Part shown: one piece after another, positions 1 to 11,362 of the stretch
Numbering within the stretch: the first letter of the stretch is position 1
Layout of the letters: each line of letters begins with the position of its first letter
Source: Magnaporthiopsis rhizophila
Lineage: Eukaryota; Ascomycota; Sordariomycetes; Magnaporthales; Magnaporthaceae
Length of the DNA: 64,000 bases
Reading direction: 5' to 3'
Assembly: GCA_003049465.1 (NCBI GenBank)
Contig: PYSS01000026.1
Span: 129,984-193,983, forward strand
The notes under the pieces: model-generated
Told to the model about the DNA's origin: nothing
The model's input: only the letters and a program-made list of their open reading frames with translations
Database searches by the model: none
Program-made: the position numbers and the translations under genes

Positions 1-413
1 AGAAAGAGTCCGGCCGCCATCGGTGCTTCTCGCGGCGGGCATCTCATCCAGACCGGCACTAGGGCTTAGGCTGACGCTGGCGGCCACCGCACGAACGTCG
101 GAAACAAGGCTGGAAGGAATGAAGCCAGCCATGATCTCGTCGGGGTTGCTTCCGAATTCGGTAAGGCCGCTCAGGACTTGGTCCTTCAACCCCGATCGCG
201 ACCACCAAAGAAGATTGACAGTCGGTGCGCCGGACGTTCCCAAGGCTAATCGACTAATCGCCTACTGGTAGATTTCGCCGGACGCCAAAATCATGGATCG
301 GATTCCGCTCTTTCTTTTACCACAGCGAATACGGGCGGCGGGCAAGTGCGGGTAGCCGTCAAGGCGGGCCCTAGCGCACCTGGTCTCATCGGCCCGAAAT
401 CGCACTTCTCCAT
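1..413 (-). CDS. Partial gene running off the left edge (possible beta-propeller/lectin-like protein)
   Basis: On the minus strand, exon 321-413 and exon 1-261 join in phase 0 across a roughly 60-bp intron (donor GTAAAA, acceptor CAGTAG). The join reads ...PPVFAV|AISRLALGTSG..., continues through NLLWWSRSGLKDQ and then runs off the window. The first in-frame ATG is at 413, but the frame is open to about 533, so 321-413 may be an internal exon. The alternation of a pro-pro-val-phe-ala-val stretch with a WW-containing strand recalls repeat units of fungal beta-propeller lectin-like proteins; this is a loose impression, not an identification. No convincing 5' exons were found further right, so a gene fragment is also possible. 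Confidence 0.4.
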
Positions 414-539
414 ATCGGCCAGCACATAGAGTTCGCCCGGATTAGGTGCTCGGGCAGGGGGGAGGTGGTCCTGGATCAGTGAATCCCGCGACGATCTTGG
501 CCAGGAGGGGAGTACTGTTGCAGGTTCCCGCAACCCGAG

Positions 540-1580
540 GCGACCTGTAATCGTAGTGCAGGACCGACGCCGCCTGTCTCATGGACGCCCACCCACCCAC
601 ACACGTACCTGTGCGTATCTCTGACCAGGTTAAACATAAGATGATGTGGACAATGAGGGACGGGGGGGCGAAAGCAGCAGCACACGACATGACACGAAGA
701 GATGCCCGGATGTGACCTAGCCAGCAAACACTGTCGATTGTTCCAACCCTTTCTTATCTGGGCCCGTCTAGGTTGCTTTTGCTACCAACCCCGTCCTTCT
801 GCCTGACCACCCACCTGTCTGTATGTCTCAGGGTGCCCTGGCGCGTGTGATCAGATTGGCGGCGGCGGTGGCGGCGTCGGCTCGCATCGCGGTCAAAGCT
901 GGGCCCCGAGACGTTGCCTACGCCCGTCTGTCCGAGTCCTGCCCGCCCGTCCATGACATTCGGAGCGGGCGAGCCGGGTCTCAGATGGAACGTTTTCTTG
1001 GGAGATTTCCCCACTGCGACGGCGACTTGCTGGCACGGTCCCCTTTTGATTCCCGCTTGGCAAACGCCCGAATGACAACCAGCAGCTCCCGGGGCGGCCG
1101 GCCGATCGGGAGACAATTGCAGGTGGCCAGGAATGAATACAAATTGGAAATAACTCGGCAATATCATTCAAGCACCGCCTGTGCTTTGGGAGGCAAGCGT
1201 TTCAGATTTCAGGGCAGGCTTTCTTGTGTGTTTGCCTGTCGCATTCTCAAATCGAATGGATCATCCCAGGCTGGCCACGGAACAGGTTTGGGCATCAGGC
1301 GACGCCCCAAAGGTTACGACCAAGGCTGGATGCGGGCCAATCAGGCGCCGTGGCCTGACGCCTGTCTAAAACGCAGACGGAGAGACTGGCCGGAGAAGGG
1401 CCGGGCATTACGGCGGCTTCCAGAACGCAATCGCTTGCTCGACTCTAGACAAGATTGTGCTAGGCCGTTGTGGCTGGCACGTTACCGTCCAGGCGGTGTT
1501 CCCGTCCACGCCGTCGAGAGCCTTTTCACTTTCTTGGAACAAGCTCGGCTTGGCCGCTTGCGTTGAGTCGGCGCCGAATG

Positions 1581-1627
<47 letters not shown>

Positions 1628-4600
1628 NAAAAAAAAAAAAAAAAAAAAGAACGCCCACTGGGCGCGGCTGACAGGGGCGCTTTGGCCCCGATTTGGGCGG
1701 AGAATGCTGCAAATTTAGGAGATCCCGAGAACTTTCCGATAACTGCACGCAACAAGAAAGACTTAGCCGCACATGCCCTGGTGCGCCCGTCGGATGATTT
1801 GCACCTAGGTATATCCAGGCATATCCGGACTGGATTGTATCGGTAGACAGAAACTTGTACTATTACGCCTCTGCCATTGGATAGGCGCACATATCATGGC
1901 CCTCATCCACTCGTTTATCATCCATCGCTCCATCCCCCACATTCAACGTCACCAAACAAGGCGTGCTGCTTATCCCAATGACGGCCGACAAGACGAAGAG
2001 AGTGGAGGCGCCTTGCTGCAATCTGTAATCTGCCCTGACAACTCAGGAACGCCAAGTCGTCCTGCTGGCGGGAGGAGGATTTCCAACTGCCGAGCGCTGG
2101 TCACTGATCGGCATGGAGCAACTGGGCGGCACTCCGACGCACACGCATGCGCTGTTCCCAGTTCCGGTCACTCCTCGGGGATCCATCCATGTTTGTGTGT
2201 CCAGGCTTCGATGTGCAAAAACGAAGCACATCGACTTCAAATGCCAGCCGTGCTAGTGCACATTCGGCACCACCTCTCCACCTGGTCAGATGGCCGGCAC
2301 AGAGGACCCCCGTGTGTCTGTACAGTAGAGAGTGTGCGTGCCATTAGGTGCGGCTTCTAGGTGGTTTGGTGCTGTCATGAATGGAAACAATAATCCACTC
2401 CAACCCGGCCTCTGCTCCATTCCGTCTGCGACCTTCGCTCGCGCGTCATGCCCACGATGCGGAGAGCGGAGGGCGAGCTGGTACCTTTTTTGACTTTCTC
2501 AATCTGCTTTCCCTGAGCTTTCCCTGCCTTTGCAAGTGCCGGGCCACACGACCTGCAGCGAGGGACGACGGGAAGCCGGGGCGGAAGAGGGGAGGAGGGG
2601 GGTGCATAATTGTTGCAGCCATGCTTTTCGTTTCCTCGCTACACACCACTGGCTGCCACTGCCGCCGCCGCCGCAGGTTAAAATGTGACAGTATGAGAAA
2701 CGACTCCCTTAAATCACAAACTGACCACCACGGCCCGGAGCCTCTCCCCGCTGCGCGAGTTGCGACTTTCATGTTGCTTTGCCCAAGAGAAAAGCACCAT
2801 GAGACATTTGTCATTTGCCACCCAGACAAGCGTGTTCGGCCATGTGCCGTGGCCCGGTCCAGACCTTGAGCCTCCCAAAAAAAAAAAAAAAAAAAAAGCT
2901 TGAGTTGGTTAGATGCTGAAGCTGGGGCCTTTCCATTTTTGCGCAACCAAAAGAGATCGGTGGAGAACGCAGCGAGGCCGGGTTTACCCTCCTTTTGTGC
3001 GACCGTCGGGTGCCTACTTTAGCATGGATGTCAGGAACAGGGCGCAGGCTTAGCACATCTGTATCTAACAGCATGTAGGAACGACTCCTTTGCAAACGAG
3101 CCAGCTCTATCTCTCCCGCCAGTCCGCTCTCACAGAAAGGACGCGGCGCACTGGCAGAAAGGGAAAAAGGATCAACCAGCCTCCGTGTGTGCCAAACATG
3201 CGCGATGCAGTGAATGAATGACCTTCTCTATTTCCCGTGTCATGCCTGGGGAGGGCGTCGGCTCCGGCTAAATTGCGACTTGCGGAAAGTTTTCCCAATG
3301 GCCGTTCGCGCGCGCACCCTCCTGCCAAAAAGTACCCAAAGTATCGCCGCTGGTACCAATGACTCTGGCGTCGCCGAGGCGGCAGGGGTCTGGCCGCGGG
3401 AGACCGTGGTATACGGTACTTGGCCAAGCCCCGCCGCGGTACAGCCACCCCTGCACGCTTCGCCCAAGCAGGGCCGAATCGGAGGACCAGGGGCCAATTA
3501 CAGCAGAGATTCGACAGCCTATCGGCCAATAGCAGATCCATGATATCGAGCTAAGGCGCCTTTTTGTGTCTGTTTGCTCGGGCAGCCCTTCGCGTGCGCA
3601 ATGGACAGGGCAGGCATGGCGGAAGCGACGCACCCATCCATCGTGGCCGACCCTCTGTAGTGGACTCTGGCCCGACATGCTCCCCACTATTAGGCCGGCC
3701 AAACCGCCGTGGCCCATCCATGATCCCCATCTGCTTGCTGAATTCGACGATTGACGCTGGCGACCCCCATTGCCGTCAATCCCGCTCCATCTCCCCAGTG
3801 CCATCCTTCTTCTTCTCGCCCGTCTTCCCCGTCCCTGGACTGCCCGACCAGTCGCAAACCCGCCTTCCAGGCTGCATCCGGAACGAGACCATCATTGGCA
3901 GCCCCCGACTCGGCGCTGTCTCTGGCACCTCTCCCCCACGCTTCTCAAAGCAGGGCCCAATCATCCGTCACTCTCTTGGCCGTTGCGCCCGCCTGCCCTT
4001 CTCCTTCTTCCCTCCATCCCTTCTATTATTCTTATTCATTTTTTTCCTCTTCTTTTTACTCCCACCCCTCCTTTATAGGCACTTCAGCCTGTCACCACGG
4101 AGCGAAACGTTGCACCGCGCGATCACGACCGACAGACGTACTGCCCAGCACCACACCACGACAGCCGACGGCGAAAAGAGGGAAAGGAAAAAAAAAGGGA
4201 AGGAAGAGCCCGAGCGGGAGGGAGAGAGAGGTAGAGGAGTGACGACCTCGACCTCGGGTTCGGAACGGGCTGCCTGGACGATCGCCCACAGCCCGCCCTC
4301 CTCACGGCTCACACACTGCGACGCCCCCCTGCCGACATCGCCCTCGTCCGATTTTCCCAATCGCCGCTCCTGTCATCCCGGCCGCGCTCGGTTTTCCGTC
4401 TCGTCGCCCGACCTGGGTGCCACGAACCACTCCGCCACCTGCCGCACGCAAAGTAGCCCCTCCTGGGCTCTGCCAATCGTTACTCTCTCACCCCGCGCGC
4501 GCAACCCTGTGGTGGAGAAATAGGAAATCGGATCACGAGTCCACGGTTCATAGGTTTCGCGCTTGCGCCTGGCGACTTGCTTTCGCTTACTGCCATCCGC

Positions 4601-5047
4601 GCCCGGGCACTTGGCCGTATGGCAGACAACACACTCACCCGCCTCGACTGCTAATATACCGAGCCCCCATCCTTCCCTTTCCGCGACGCGACGGCGGGGC
4701 CGCCCCGAACCCGGCCATTTGTGGGAAAGTCAGAGGACGGACTACCTGCTGGACGCGGGCACTTCCCCTGCGCCATCACGCACTGCCGCACCCCGTCAAA
4801 TCGCATCCGCCCTCGACGGCCGTGGCCATCGTCTCGGGCGGCTGCTCTGTCAGATCTCGACCAAACCCAGATGTTCCATCATGATTGATTTGAGGCACGC
4901 CATCTTCATACACGTCCCCACTCACTCGGTCGAGCTCTCTGTTGCTCGCTAAGGGGTTGTTGGGCTTGGTTGAACATCCCCGGACGGATCGCGCACACCT
5001 CGTTGTCGTCGTCGCAGGCGTCCCTCTTCGCCGCTGCATCCTCGACC
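540..5047. other. Gene-poor region upstream of the first F-box gene
   Basis: No ORF here shows sustained coding character: those present overlap in several frames, lack recognisable domains, or are artefacts of homopolymers (poly-Phe or poly-Lys translations around 1580-1650). The part at 3,750-4,250 is C/T-rich, as in fungal promoters and 5' leaders, and probably belongs to the gene starting at 5048. Confidence 0.6.
1581..1648. repeat. Long poly-A tract with an ambiguous base
   Basis: A run of A interrupted only by C at 1627 and N at 1628. The N suggests the assembler could not resolve the homopolymer, so the true length is uncertain. Confidence 0.95.
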
Positions 5048-6714
5048 ATGGCTGCACAGCCGCCCCGACCGGTGGTGATGGACCACTCGGGCGTTGACGA
5101 GTTCGGCTCCGATAAGTACTTGGAGAAGTTCCATCAGGAGCAGCAGCAGCAGAGAGCAGGCCAGGCTGCCGGGGGTCCATCAATCACTCAGACATCAGTG
5201 ATAACAGCCTCCCCTTCACCATTCAATCTACCATATCGAGAGCCAAAAAGGAAGTTCATAACCAGGATATTCCGGGCCAAGCCTACCGGGGAGCACACGC
5301 CAAGCTCGAGGAGAGATTCGTGCGGCGATGGCTCTGCCAAGACGCGAAGGTTGGTAGCAAATCCTGTTACGTTGGTTCAAGCCAACAGAGACTTGTTGTA
5401 TCTCACTATCTTGCACCCCTCCCCCTGGACCCAATCGCTAACCTGAGCCTGAACAGCGTTGCCATTGATCAACTCTTTCTTGCCTTGCCGACTGAGCTGC
5501 AGGTCGAGATCATAGTCTCGCTTCCTCTGTCCGATATCTTGAACCTCAGATTAGCGTCAAGAGCGTGGCACGCCATGGTAACCATGAGCGAGGTGCAGAT
5601 CGCACGCTACCATCTGGAGCACAACATTCCGGCCTATGCCAAGCGTCTATACCCACTACCCGAGGGGACGAAACCAAACCTCCACCACGTCTGTGGGCTT
5701 TGGCACCGCCTCCACGTTTCCGCCAAGCTGGCCTACTTCATCTGCGAGCGCGTTACCAAGGAGATATTCCTGAGGACCAGCGAGGTTCAAAGAAGAGAGT
5801 TTGCCCCTGCCTGGGAGCGCATGAGGCGGCGCCTGATCCCCCTCATCTTCACCATCTTCCACTTCTTCGAGACGTACCGGGCCCGCCACCTCCAACATCT
5901 ACAGAAGAACAGGGGGGTTGGTATCCGGCACATGCCTTACACGCTCAACCCCATCGAGGTCGAGGTCATGAACATGTACGATGACCGTACATTACTTCAG
6001 GTCCACCAGGTTTTCCCACTCGTAATTGCGTCTTTTTGCAGGAGGCTGCGGCCGCCTTCCTACGCCGGCCGTGTCGAGAGGACGGTCAGGGGCTATCTCA
6101 AGGAGAAGCCGGCCGATGAGGTCCACGTGGCTGCCCTGATCTGCGGGGGTCTGCGCCAGGTCGAGAAGTTTTGGGAGATCAAAGGATACAACACGCGCAG
6201 GGGAGCGGTGGACGCGTGGTACAAGTCCATCACACAGGAGCCCGTCAATCCCAGCACGGCCAAGCCCAAGCGCGGCCTCAGGCTGCCCAGGAAGAAGTCC
6301 ATGGCGGTCCTGAAGGAGAACAAGGCGCCGCCAGCATGCAACGGAGACGCGACGGCGATGCACGGTGGGCGCGAGTCGGTCGATTCGGGGCCTGGGCCGC
6401 GGCAGAACAGCTTCATCTTCAACACTAGCCTAGCGCTGGGCATGCCCATGGGTCCCCTCTCGTACGAAAACGCAAGACTGCTACTGCCCGATCTGCCACC
6501 TCTGCAGCAGATGTGGCTCACGACCGCCGAGGCCCTCATCCTGGATCGCAGGATCGTCGAGAGGCCCGCTGACATCAAGCGTAACGCCACGATGATGCTG
6601 GACCTCATCCGGGAGGGAGGCATGGAAGAGGAGGATGCTTGGTGGTATGGGCACGGCATCTCCGATTCGATAAGACCACCCCCCGGGGCCACTGAGGATG
6701 ATCCCATCGAATAA
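5048..6714 (+). CDS. F-box protein
   Basis: Probable substrate-recognition subunit of an SCF ubiquitin ligase; the target is unknown. Two exons, 5048-5349 and 5457-6714, give 519 aa. The intron 5350-5456 has a weak donor (GTTGGT) but a good branch site (GCTAAC) and acceptor AACAG, and phase is kept. ATG 5048 is the first in-frame ATG; upstream in-frame sequence lacks one. Residues 1-100 are low complexity with a Gln run. The F-box lies near residues 107-142 (LPTELQVEIIVSLPLSDILN, then LRLASRAWHAM). The remainder (to 519) is a helical region without a recognised repeat, and the C-terminus is acidic. F-box identity rests on the Leu-Pro-x-Glu start and spacing to the Trp; the rest is uncharacterised. 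Confidence 0.85.
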
Positions 6715-7821
6715 AAGGCCAGAGACCGACCGCGTCTGGCCTGCTCATCTCGCTTTTTGGCAGTGACTTCACACACAACCAACCCGTCCTCACATTACAC
6801 ACATGTCAGCTGCTACGTACCGCCATATACTGCCACATCATAGTCACCCCTGCCTTCTTCTGTATGGCCTGGATTTCCTTGCATACCCCTATCTCTCTCC
6901 TCTTCATATTGATCATTTGGAAGCATCACTGGAGTTTTTTTTAGTCTTATTTTAGGGACCGATTTGGGTGGCGAGGTGGCCACATGGCAAAGGGTTGACA
7001 GTTAGCGTTCACGACTGCTATACATTACTACGCAATCTCTCCTTTGTAGATTTTTTCTGTCGTTGTCTTCTTTTGAGTACTTCTTTCCTCTGATCATTTC
7101 TTCTTTTTTTACCTTTTTCTGCTCTTGGACTTTAGTCCCGTAGCGGTGTCTGCATACCTGGAGAGTCAAAGCAAGCAAGCCATCTCCAGGCCGGTTTTAT
7201 ACCTTTCCTTTCATATCCTTCTTCGCAAACGCCTTTACTTCTCATCATCATGACAGCCCAGAAACGGTGTGTGATACACAGAGAGGGCTGTCTTTTCAGT
7301 ACACATGTTTTTCCTGGACGAGACTTGTTTAGAGCAAGCGACATGGCACGCCCTTTTGGCTTAAAGGTCGTTCCTGTTATTATCTACCTACCTATCCTTC
7401 TTCCGCCAAACATTGCCAATGCTGGTCCTCGCGGTATATCGAGTCCAATGCCACAATGGATGCTCCTGTTCACGTTTCTGTCCTGCGTGCTTGAGATCCA
7501 TTTCTGATATGATGTTCCCAGGTAGACTGCACGCACATTATCCGCAGAATCAACATCGACAATTACCTCTACCGGAAATGTCCAGCAAAGATGACACGGG
7601 GCTAAGCCAGGGTAAAACCCGATGCACCACGAAGGCAAAAGAGAAATGTTATCGTAGCTGAGATTGCGACCGCACCTGGCCCTTATTGGGGATCGCACCA
7701 TGACAAAAGACTGGGAGTTTCAAATTTTGAAAAGCCGCTCGCTGCCTATCATCATTGCTTGTATTAACGTTCAAGGAGTACCACCAGGGCCTGTCGATCC
7801 CCTAGGTTGAAAAGAAAATCA

Positions 7822-7860
<39 letters not shown>

Positions 7861-8395
7861 NCCAAACAAAAAAACCAGTTAGCCCGTTTTTTGGTTTTCG
7901 AAGAAAAAAAAAAGACGACCCCAAAACTACCTAAAAACGAATTTCTTCGCTTTGTCCCGATATGCCTACCTAGGTAGAGAATTAGACCACAAGAAGAAAA
8001 AGGGCAAGGTCAAGACCAGGAAGAGCAAGAACAGGCACATCTTTATCTTTCCGGAAAAAGATAGCAAACAGGGGGAAGATGGGAAAGAGAAGGTAAAAGG
8101 GTTCAAAGACGCCATCGAGAAATGTACTGGTGTTTACGTCGGGCTCCTTTGAATCCGTCCGTCCATCCGTCCATTCCGCCCATACATCCTGCCGTTCCAG
8201 CTCAACTGTTGCATCTCCCTATTCACACTCTCCGAATCTCTCGTGGAAGATGATGAAATTTGGCCAAAAAAAAACAAAAACAAAAAGGCTTGAGCAAAGT
8301 CCAGTCCACAGCCGCTGCTCTGAAGAAAAAATATGAGAAAGAGAGAGAGAAAGCACCCCAAAGCAAGCTCGACGAAACGACGCTCGCTACCAAAA
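6715..8395. other. Intergenic region between convergent genes
   Basis: This separates the 3' ends of the F-box gene (plus) and the polyQ gene (minus). It is AT-richer than the coding DNA and holds a poly-A run ending in N at 7861. No ORF has convincing coding features. Confidence 0.6.
7823..7861. repeat. Poly-A tract ending in N
   Basis: Thirty-eight consecutive A followed by one N; further A-rich sequence follows to about 7910. Confidence 0.95.
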
Positions 8396-11362
8396 CTAAC
8401 GGCGCACTCCGCCGCCATAGTATCGGTCTCGCAAGTTGTTCCCCTGCAGCGAGTCAAAGGCTGGCCCAAAGTTGGCGGTGCCGGCCGATGACCGCGCCAC
8501 ACCGCCGCTCATGTTATAAGAAGGCGTGCCGAGGCCGAGCGAGGCGTGACCCGAGCCGTCTAGGCCCATGTTTTCGAATAGTGCCGCATTATTGGCGTCG
8601 AAATTGTGAAACGACTGCATGCTGGCTGCCACATTTCCCTGGTTTTGCTGCGTCTGGGGTTGTTGTTGTTGCGCCTGCTGCTGCTGTTGCTGCTGCTGCT
8701 GGCGGGCGGCTGTCGCGCCAAACGACGGCGTTCTGTTTGGCGTGTATGCGTTGACGGATGGGGATGCCGATGCCTGCGTCCGCTGCTGTGAAGTGAACTG
8801 AGCGTTGTACCCCATGGCTGCATTGTTGGCCGTCCTATAGCCGGTGTCGCTTGTCGATGCCTGAGTAACCAAAACGGGAGAGTTGGTCGCAACGACCTGC
8901 TGGTGGCGCTGTTGAGAAGCTGGATATTGCTGCTGCTGCGGCTGTTGCGGCTGTTGCTGCTGCGGCTGTTGTTGTTGCTGCTGTTGGGGCTGCTGCGGCT
9001 GTTGCGGCTGCTGTGCTTGGGTCACGGAATACGATGTTTGGGGCTGGTATCCTGTCGAATATTTCGGCTGCTGCTGCTGCGTTTGCTGGACCTGCTGCTG
9101 CGGAGGTGTGGCGGAGTAGTGTTGGTGAGTTTGCTGGGAAGGAAACTGTGTCGCATGCTGCTGGGTCTGCTGAGTGGGAAACTGCGCCGTGTGCTGTTGT
9201 GTTTGCGGCTGCTGTTGCGGCTGAGACGACTGCTGCTGCTGCTGCTGCTGTTGCTGCTGCTGCGACTGCGGTGAGTGTTGACCGTATGAGGCCGAGCCGT
9301 TGCCCATTTGCGTGAAGTACGACTGCGAGGTATTGCGAGAAGGCTGCCTTTGCTGTTGGGGGGCCTGAACAGCCCCGGATATTTGTGTCGAGGCCATGTG
9401 CTGTTGCTGGTGCTGCTGCTGCTGCTGCTGGTGATGTGGCGAAACCGACTGCTGCTGTTGCTGCCGCTGATCCGGTTGGCGCCCAGCTATACCATGAAGT
9501 TGGTTGCTCTGCTGCTGGCCTTGTGCTCGCAACTGTGGCAACATTGCCTGCATCTGCGTTTCTTCTTGCCTCCGCACGGGTTCGGTTTCCTGTTCCAGCT
9601 GAGATTGGAGAGCTTCAAAAGTCTCCCTATCGAAGTGGCCATCGCTTGCCTCGGACGTGGCATCGTTTGCTGGAACCTGGACGGCGGCTGTTGGCTCGGG
9701 CATGCTCGAGGGCTCCTTCGCCTTGCGCTGCCGTTTTGCTGGTGGCTGGGTTAGAGCCGGCACGGTCCCAGAGCCCTGCGGTGTAAATCCATTAGGGAGG
9801 GGAGACCGTTGCATCCGCCCGGCGTTTGAGCCGGGTTGTAGATCTTGAGTCCCGTCCGCCGTAGTCTTGGCTGTGTTGCGCTTCCGTTTGTTTGCCGGTG
9901 TTGCGTTTGGCTGCTGGGCCACATGAGCGGATGGTGCAAGATTCGCTGGTGTGAACGACGTCGACTGCTCGCCAGCCATGCTGCTGGTGTCGTTGTACGA
10001 CTGCAGCGCCGCTAGGGCGAACTCAACACCGGACGGCGTAGACTCGTCCTGACCATTGCCGTTGATCCCAGGCAACGGCCCGCCGTCGCTTTGTGCCGTT
10101 GCCGCCGACTTGCTCTTTTTCCCCTTGGACTTCGTCTTGGGCGTAGGGTTCTGAGAGCCCCACTCGCCTCCTGCTTGCTCTGCGCCTTCAGGAGCGGGCT
10201 CCTTAGGCCGGTTCTTGGACCCTTTTGGCCGCCCCCTCTTTTTCGGGGCGTACGGGGGATGTTCACCGAGGGGCAGTGACATATCCGGCGGCATGGCCCC
10301 CGGCGCCGCTGTCGCATCCATGGTACTTTCGTCCATGTCGACCCAGCTTCCATCCACATCGGCAGCATTCTGTTCCCCGGCGCCGGAAGGGACACCCGCA
10401 GCAGCCATACTCTTCGCCTTGTTCATGCCCTTTTTTATCCCCTTGTCTTTCCGCGCCTTGGTGGCCTTGCTCCCCTTGGGCCTACCTCTGGGCCGCTTCA
10501 CTGACTCCTTGCTCTCGGGAGCGGGGGCGTCGCCCGTCGCCTCGGTGAGCTGCGCATAAGATTTTGCAGGGCTCATGGTTATGGATGGCGTATTATTTTC
10601 GATGTGCGGGAATATCTCCGAAATCCAACCAACGAACAGGCGACCGGAACCGTTCCTGTCCGCGCTTTCGGGGAAGTTTCCATCTGGAGGCGCAGGCGCC
10701 CCTGGGATCCCCCCGAAGTAGGCCAGGGCTTTGCAGATCTGATCAACGACAGAGACCGGGTTAAGGCTTCGGAGGAGGGTGAGCAGGCGCGCCTGTTCTT
10801 CCTTGGTCTGGTTCGGATCCAACATGGCGGTCCGGGAGCCGTTCGGTACGGTCGGGCTCGTGGGAAGATGGGGGAAGCGCCTGCGGGAGAGTGGCACATA
10901 TCCCGCTTGCTGGGCCATCTTGGCGGCTCGCTCAGTTCGTTCGCTGGTTCGCTTGGCGATTTCGTCCCTGGCCTTGGCCTCGGCCGTGTTGATGTCAATG
11001 TGCATGACACCGAAGCTACCCCCATGAGGGTCTGCCCTCCCGCGCAGATTGCTCGGTACCGGATTCCTAACACGTCCGTCCCTGTAGGGGTTGGGATAGA
11101 AGCCAGACCCGGCGGGCACCGGGGATTCGGAACCAAAGTGGACATCGCCAGGCGACTGCTGTGGGAGCTCGGTCCGGGGCTGCATCTGCGGCATCTGTTG
11201 TTGCGATTGCTGCAACTGCTGTGTCTGGGATTGCGGCGCAAACTGCTGGGCCGTATGCTGCTGCTGAGAGGGATCCGAGTTTTGAGGCGGTCCCGGCTGG
11301 GTACCTGGCGGGAGCGGCAGTGCCGTCGCGGTCCTCCGTTGTCTCTTGGGAGAAGTTGACAT
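8396..11362 (-). CDS. Large glutamine-rich AT-hook nuclear protein
   Basis: A single uninterrupted 988-aa ORF from ATG 11362. The start is basic and Gln-rich (MSTSPKRQRRT). A conserved-looking region at about residues 150-250 includes LLTLLRSLNPVSVVDQICKA and a Phe-Gly-Gly-Ile-Pro motif. Two AT-hook cores follow: RPRGRPKGSK at about residues 288-298 and KKRGRPKGSK at about 372-384. From about residue 590 to 910 it is dominated by Gln runs encoded by CAG/CAA mixtures, and it ends RYYGGGVRR. AT-hooks bind the minor groove of AT-rich DNA, and long polyQ tracts are common in fungal transcription coactivators, so a chromatin or transcription role is likely but inferred. I do not recognise a named orthologue. 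The polyQ length may vary between strains. Confidence 0.8.
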   Translation of the reverse strand: MSTSPKRQRRTATALPLPPGTQPGPPQNSDPSQQQHTAQQFAPQSQTQQLQQSQQQMPQMQPRTELPQQSPGDVHFGSESPVPAGSGFYPNPYRDGRVRNPVPSNLRGRADPHGGSFGVMHIDINTAEAKARDEIAKRTSERTERAAKMAQQAGYVPLSRRRFPHLPTSPTVPNGSRTAMLDPNQTKEEQARLLTLLRSLNPVSVVDQICKALAYFGGIPGAPAPPDGNFPESADRNGSGRLFVGWISEIFPHIENNTPSITMSPAKSYAQLTEATGDAPAPESKESVKRPRGRPKGSKATKARKDKGIKKGMNKAKSMAAAGVPSGAGEQNAADVDGSWVDMDESTMDATAAPGAMPPDMSLPLGEHPPYAPKKRGRPKGSKNRPKEPAPEGAEQAGGEWGSQNPTPKTKSKGKKSKSAATAQSDGGPLPGINGNGQDESTPSGVEFALAALQSYNDTSSMAGEQSTSFTPANLAPSAHVAQQPNATPANKRKRNTAKTTADGTQDLQPGSNAGRMQRSPLPNGFTPQGSGTVPALTQPPAKRQRKAKEPSSMPEPTAAVQVPANDATSEASDGHFDRETFEALQSQLEQETEPVRRQEETQMQAMLPQLRAQGQQQSNQLHGIAGRQPDQRQQQQQSVSPHHQQQQQQHQQQHMASTQISGAVQAPQQQRQPSRNTSQSYFTQMGNGSASYGQHSPQSQQQQQQQQQQQSSQPQQQPQTQQHTAQFPTQQTQQHATQFPSQQTHQHYSATPPQQQVQQTQQQQPKYSTGYQPQTSYSVTQAQQPQQPQQPQQQQQQQPQQQQPQQPQQQQYPASQQRHQQVVATNSPVLVTQASTSDTGYRTANNAAMGYNAQFTSQQRTQASASPSVNAYTPNRTPSFGATAARQQQQQQQQQAQQQQPQTQQNQGNVAASMQSFHNFDANNAALFENMGLDGSGHASLGLGTPSYNMSGGVARSSAGTANFGPAFDSLQGNNLRDRYYGGGVRR

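Noticed and set aside
1408..1890. 160-aa minus-strand ORF with a long poly-Phe stretch
   Set aside because: The length comes from translating the poly-A tract around 1581-1648 including an N; no other coding feature.
3564..4523. 319-aa plus-strand ORF
   Set aside because: Low-complexity Ser/Pro/Arg composition from C/T-rich leader sequence, overlapped by equally long ORFs in other frames; no domain.
10604..11359. 251-aa plus-strand ORF opposite the polyQ gene
   Set aside because: Antisense to the well-supported 988-aa ORF; Gly/Arg/Leu-rich mirror of Gln/Pro codons.
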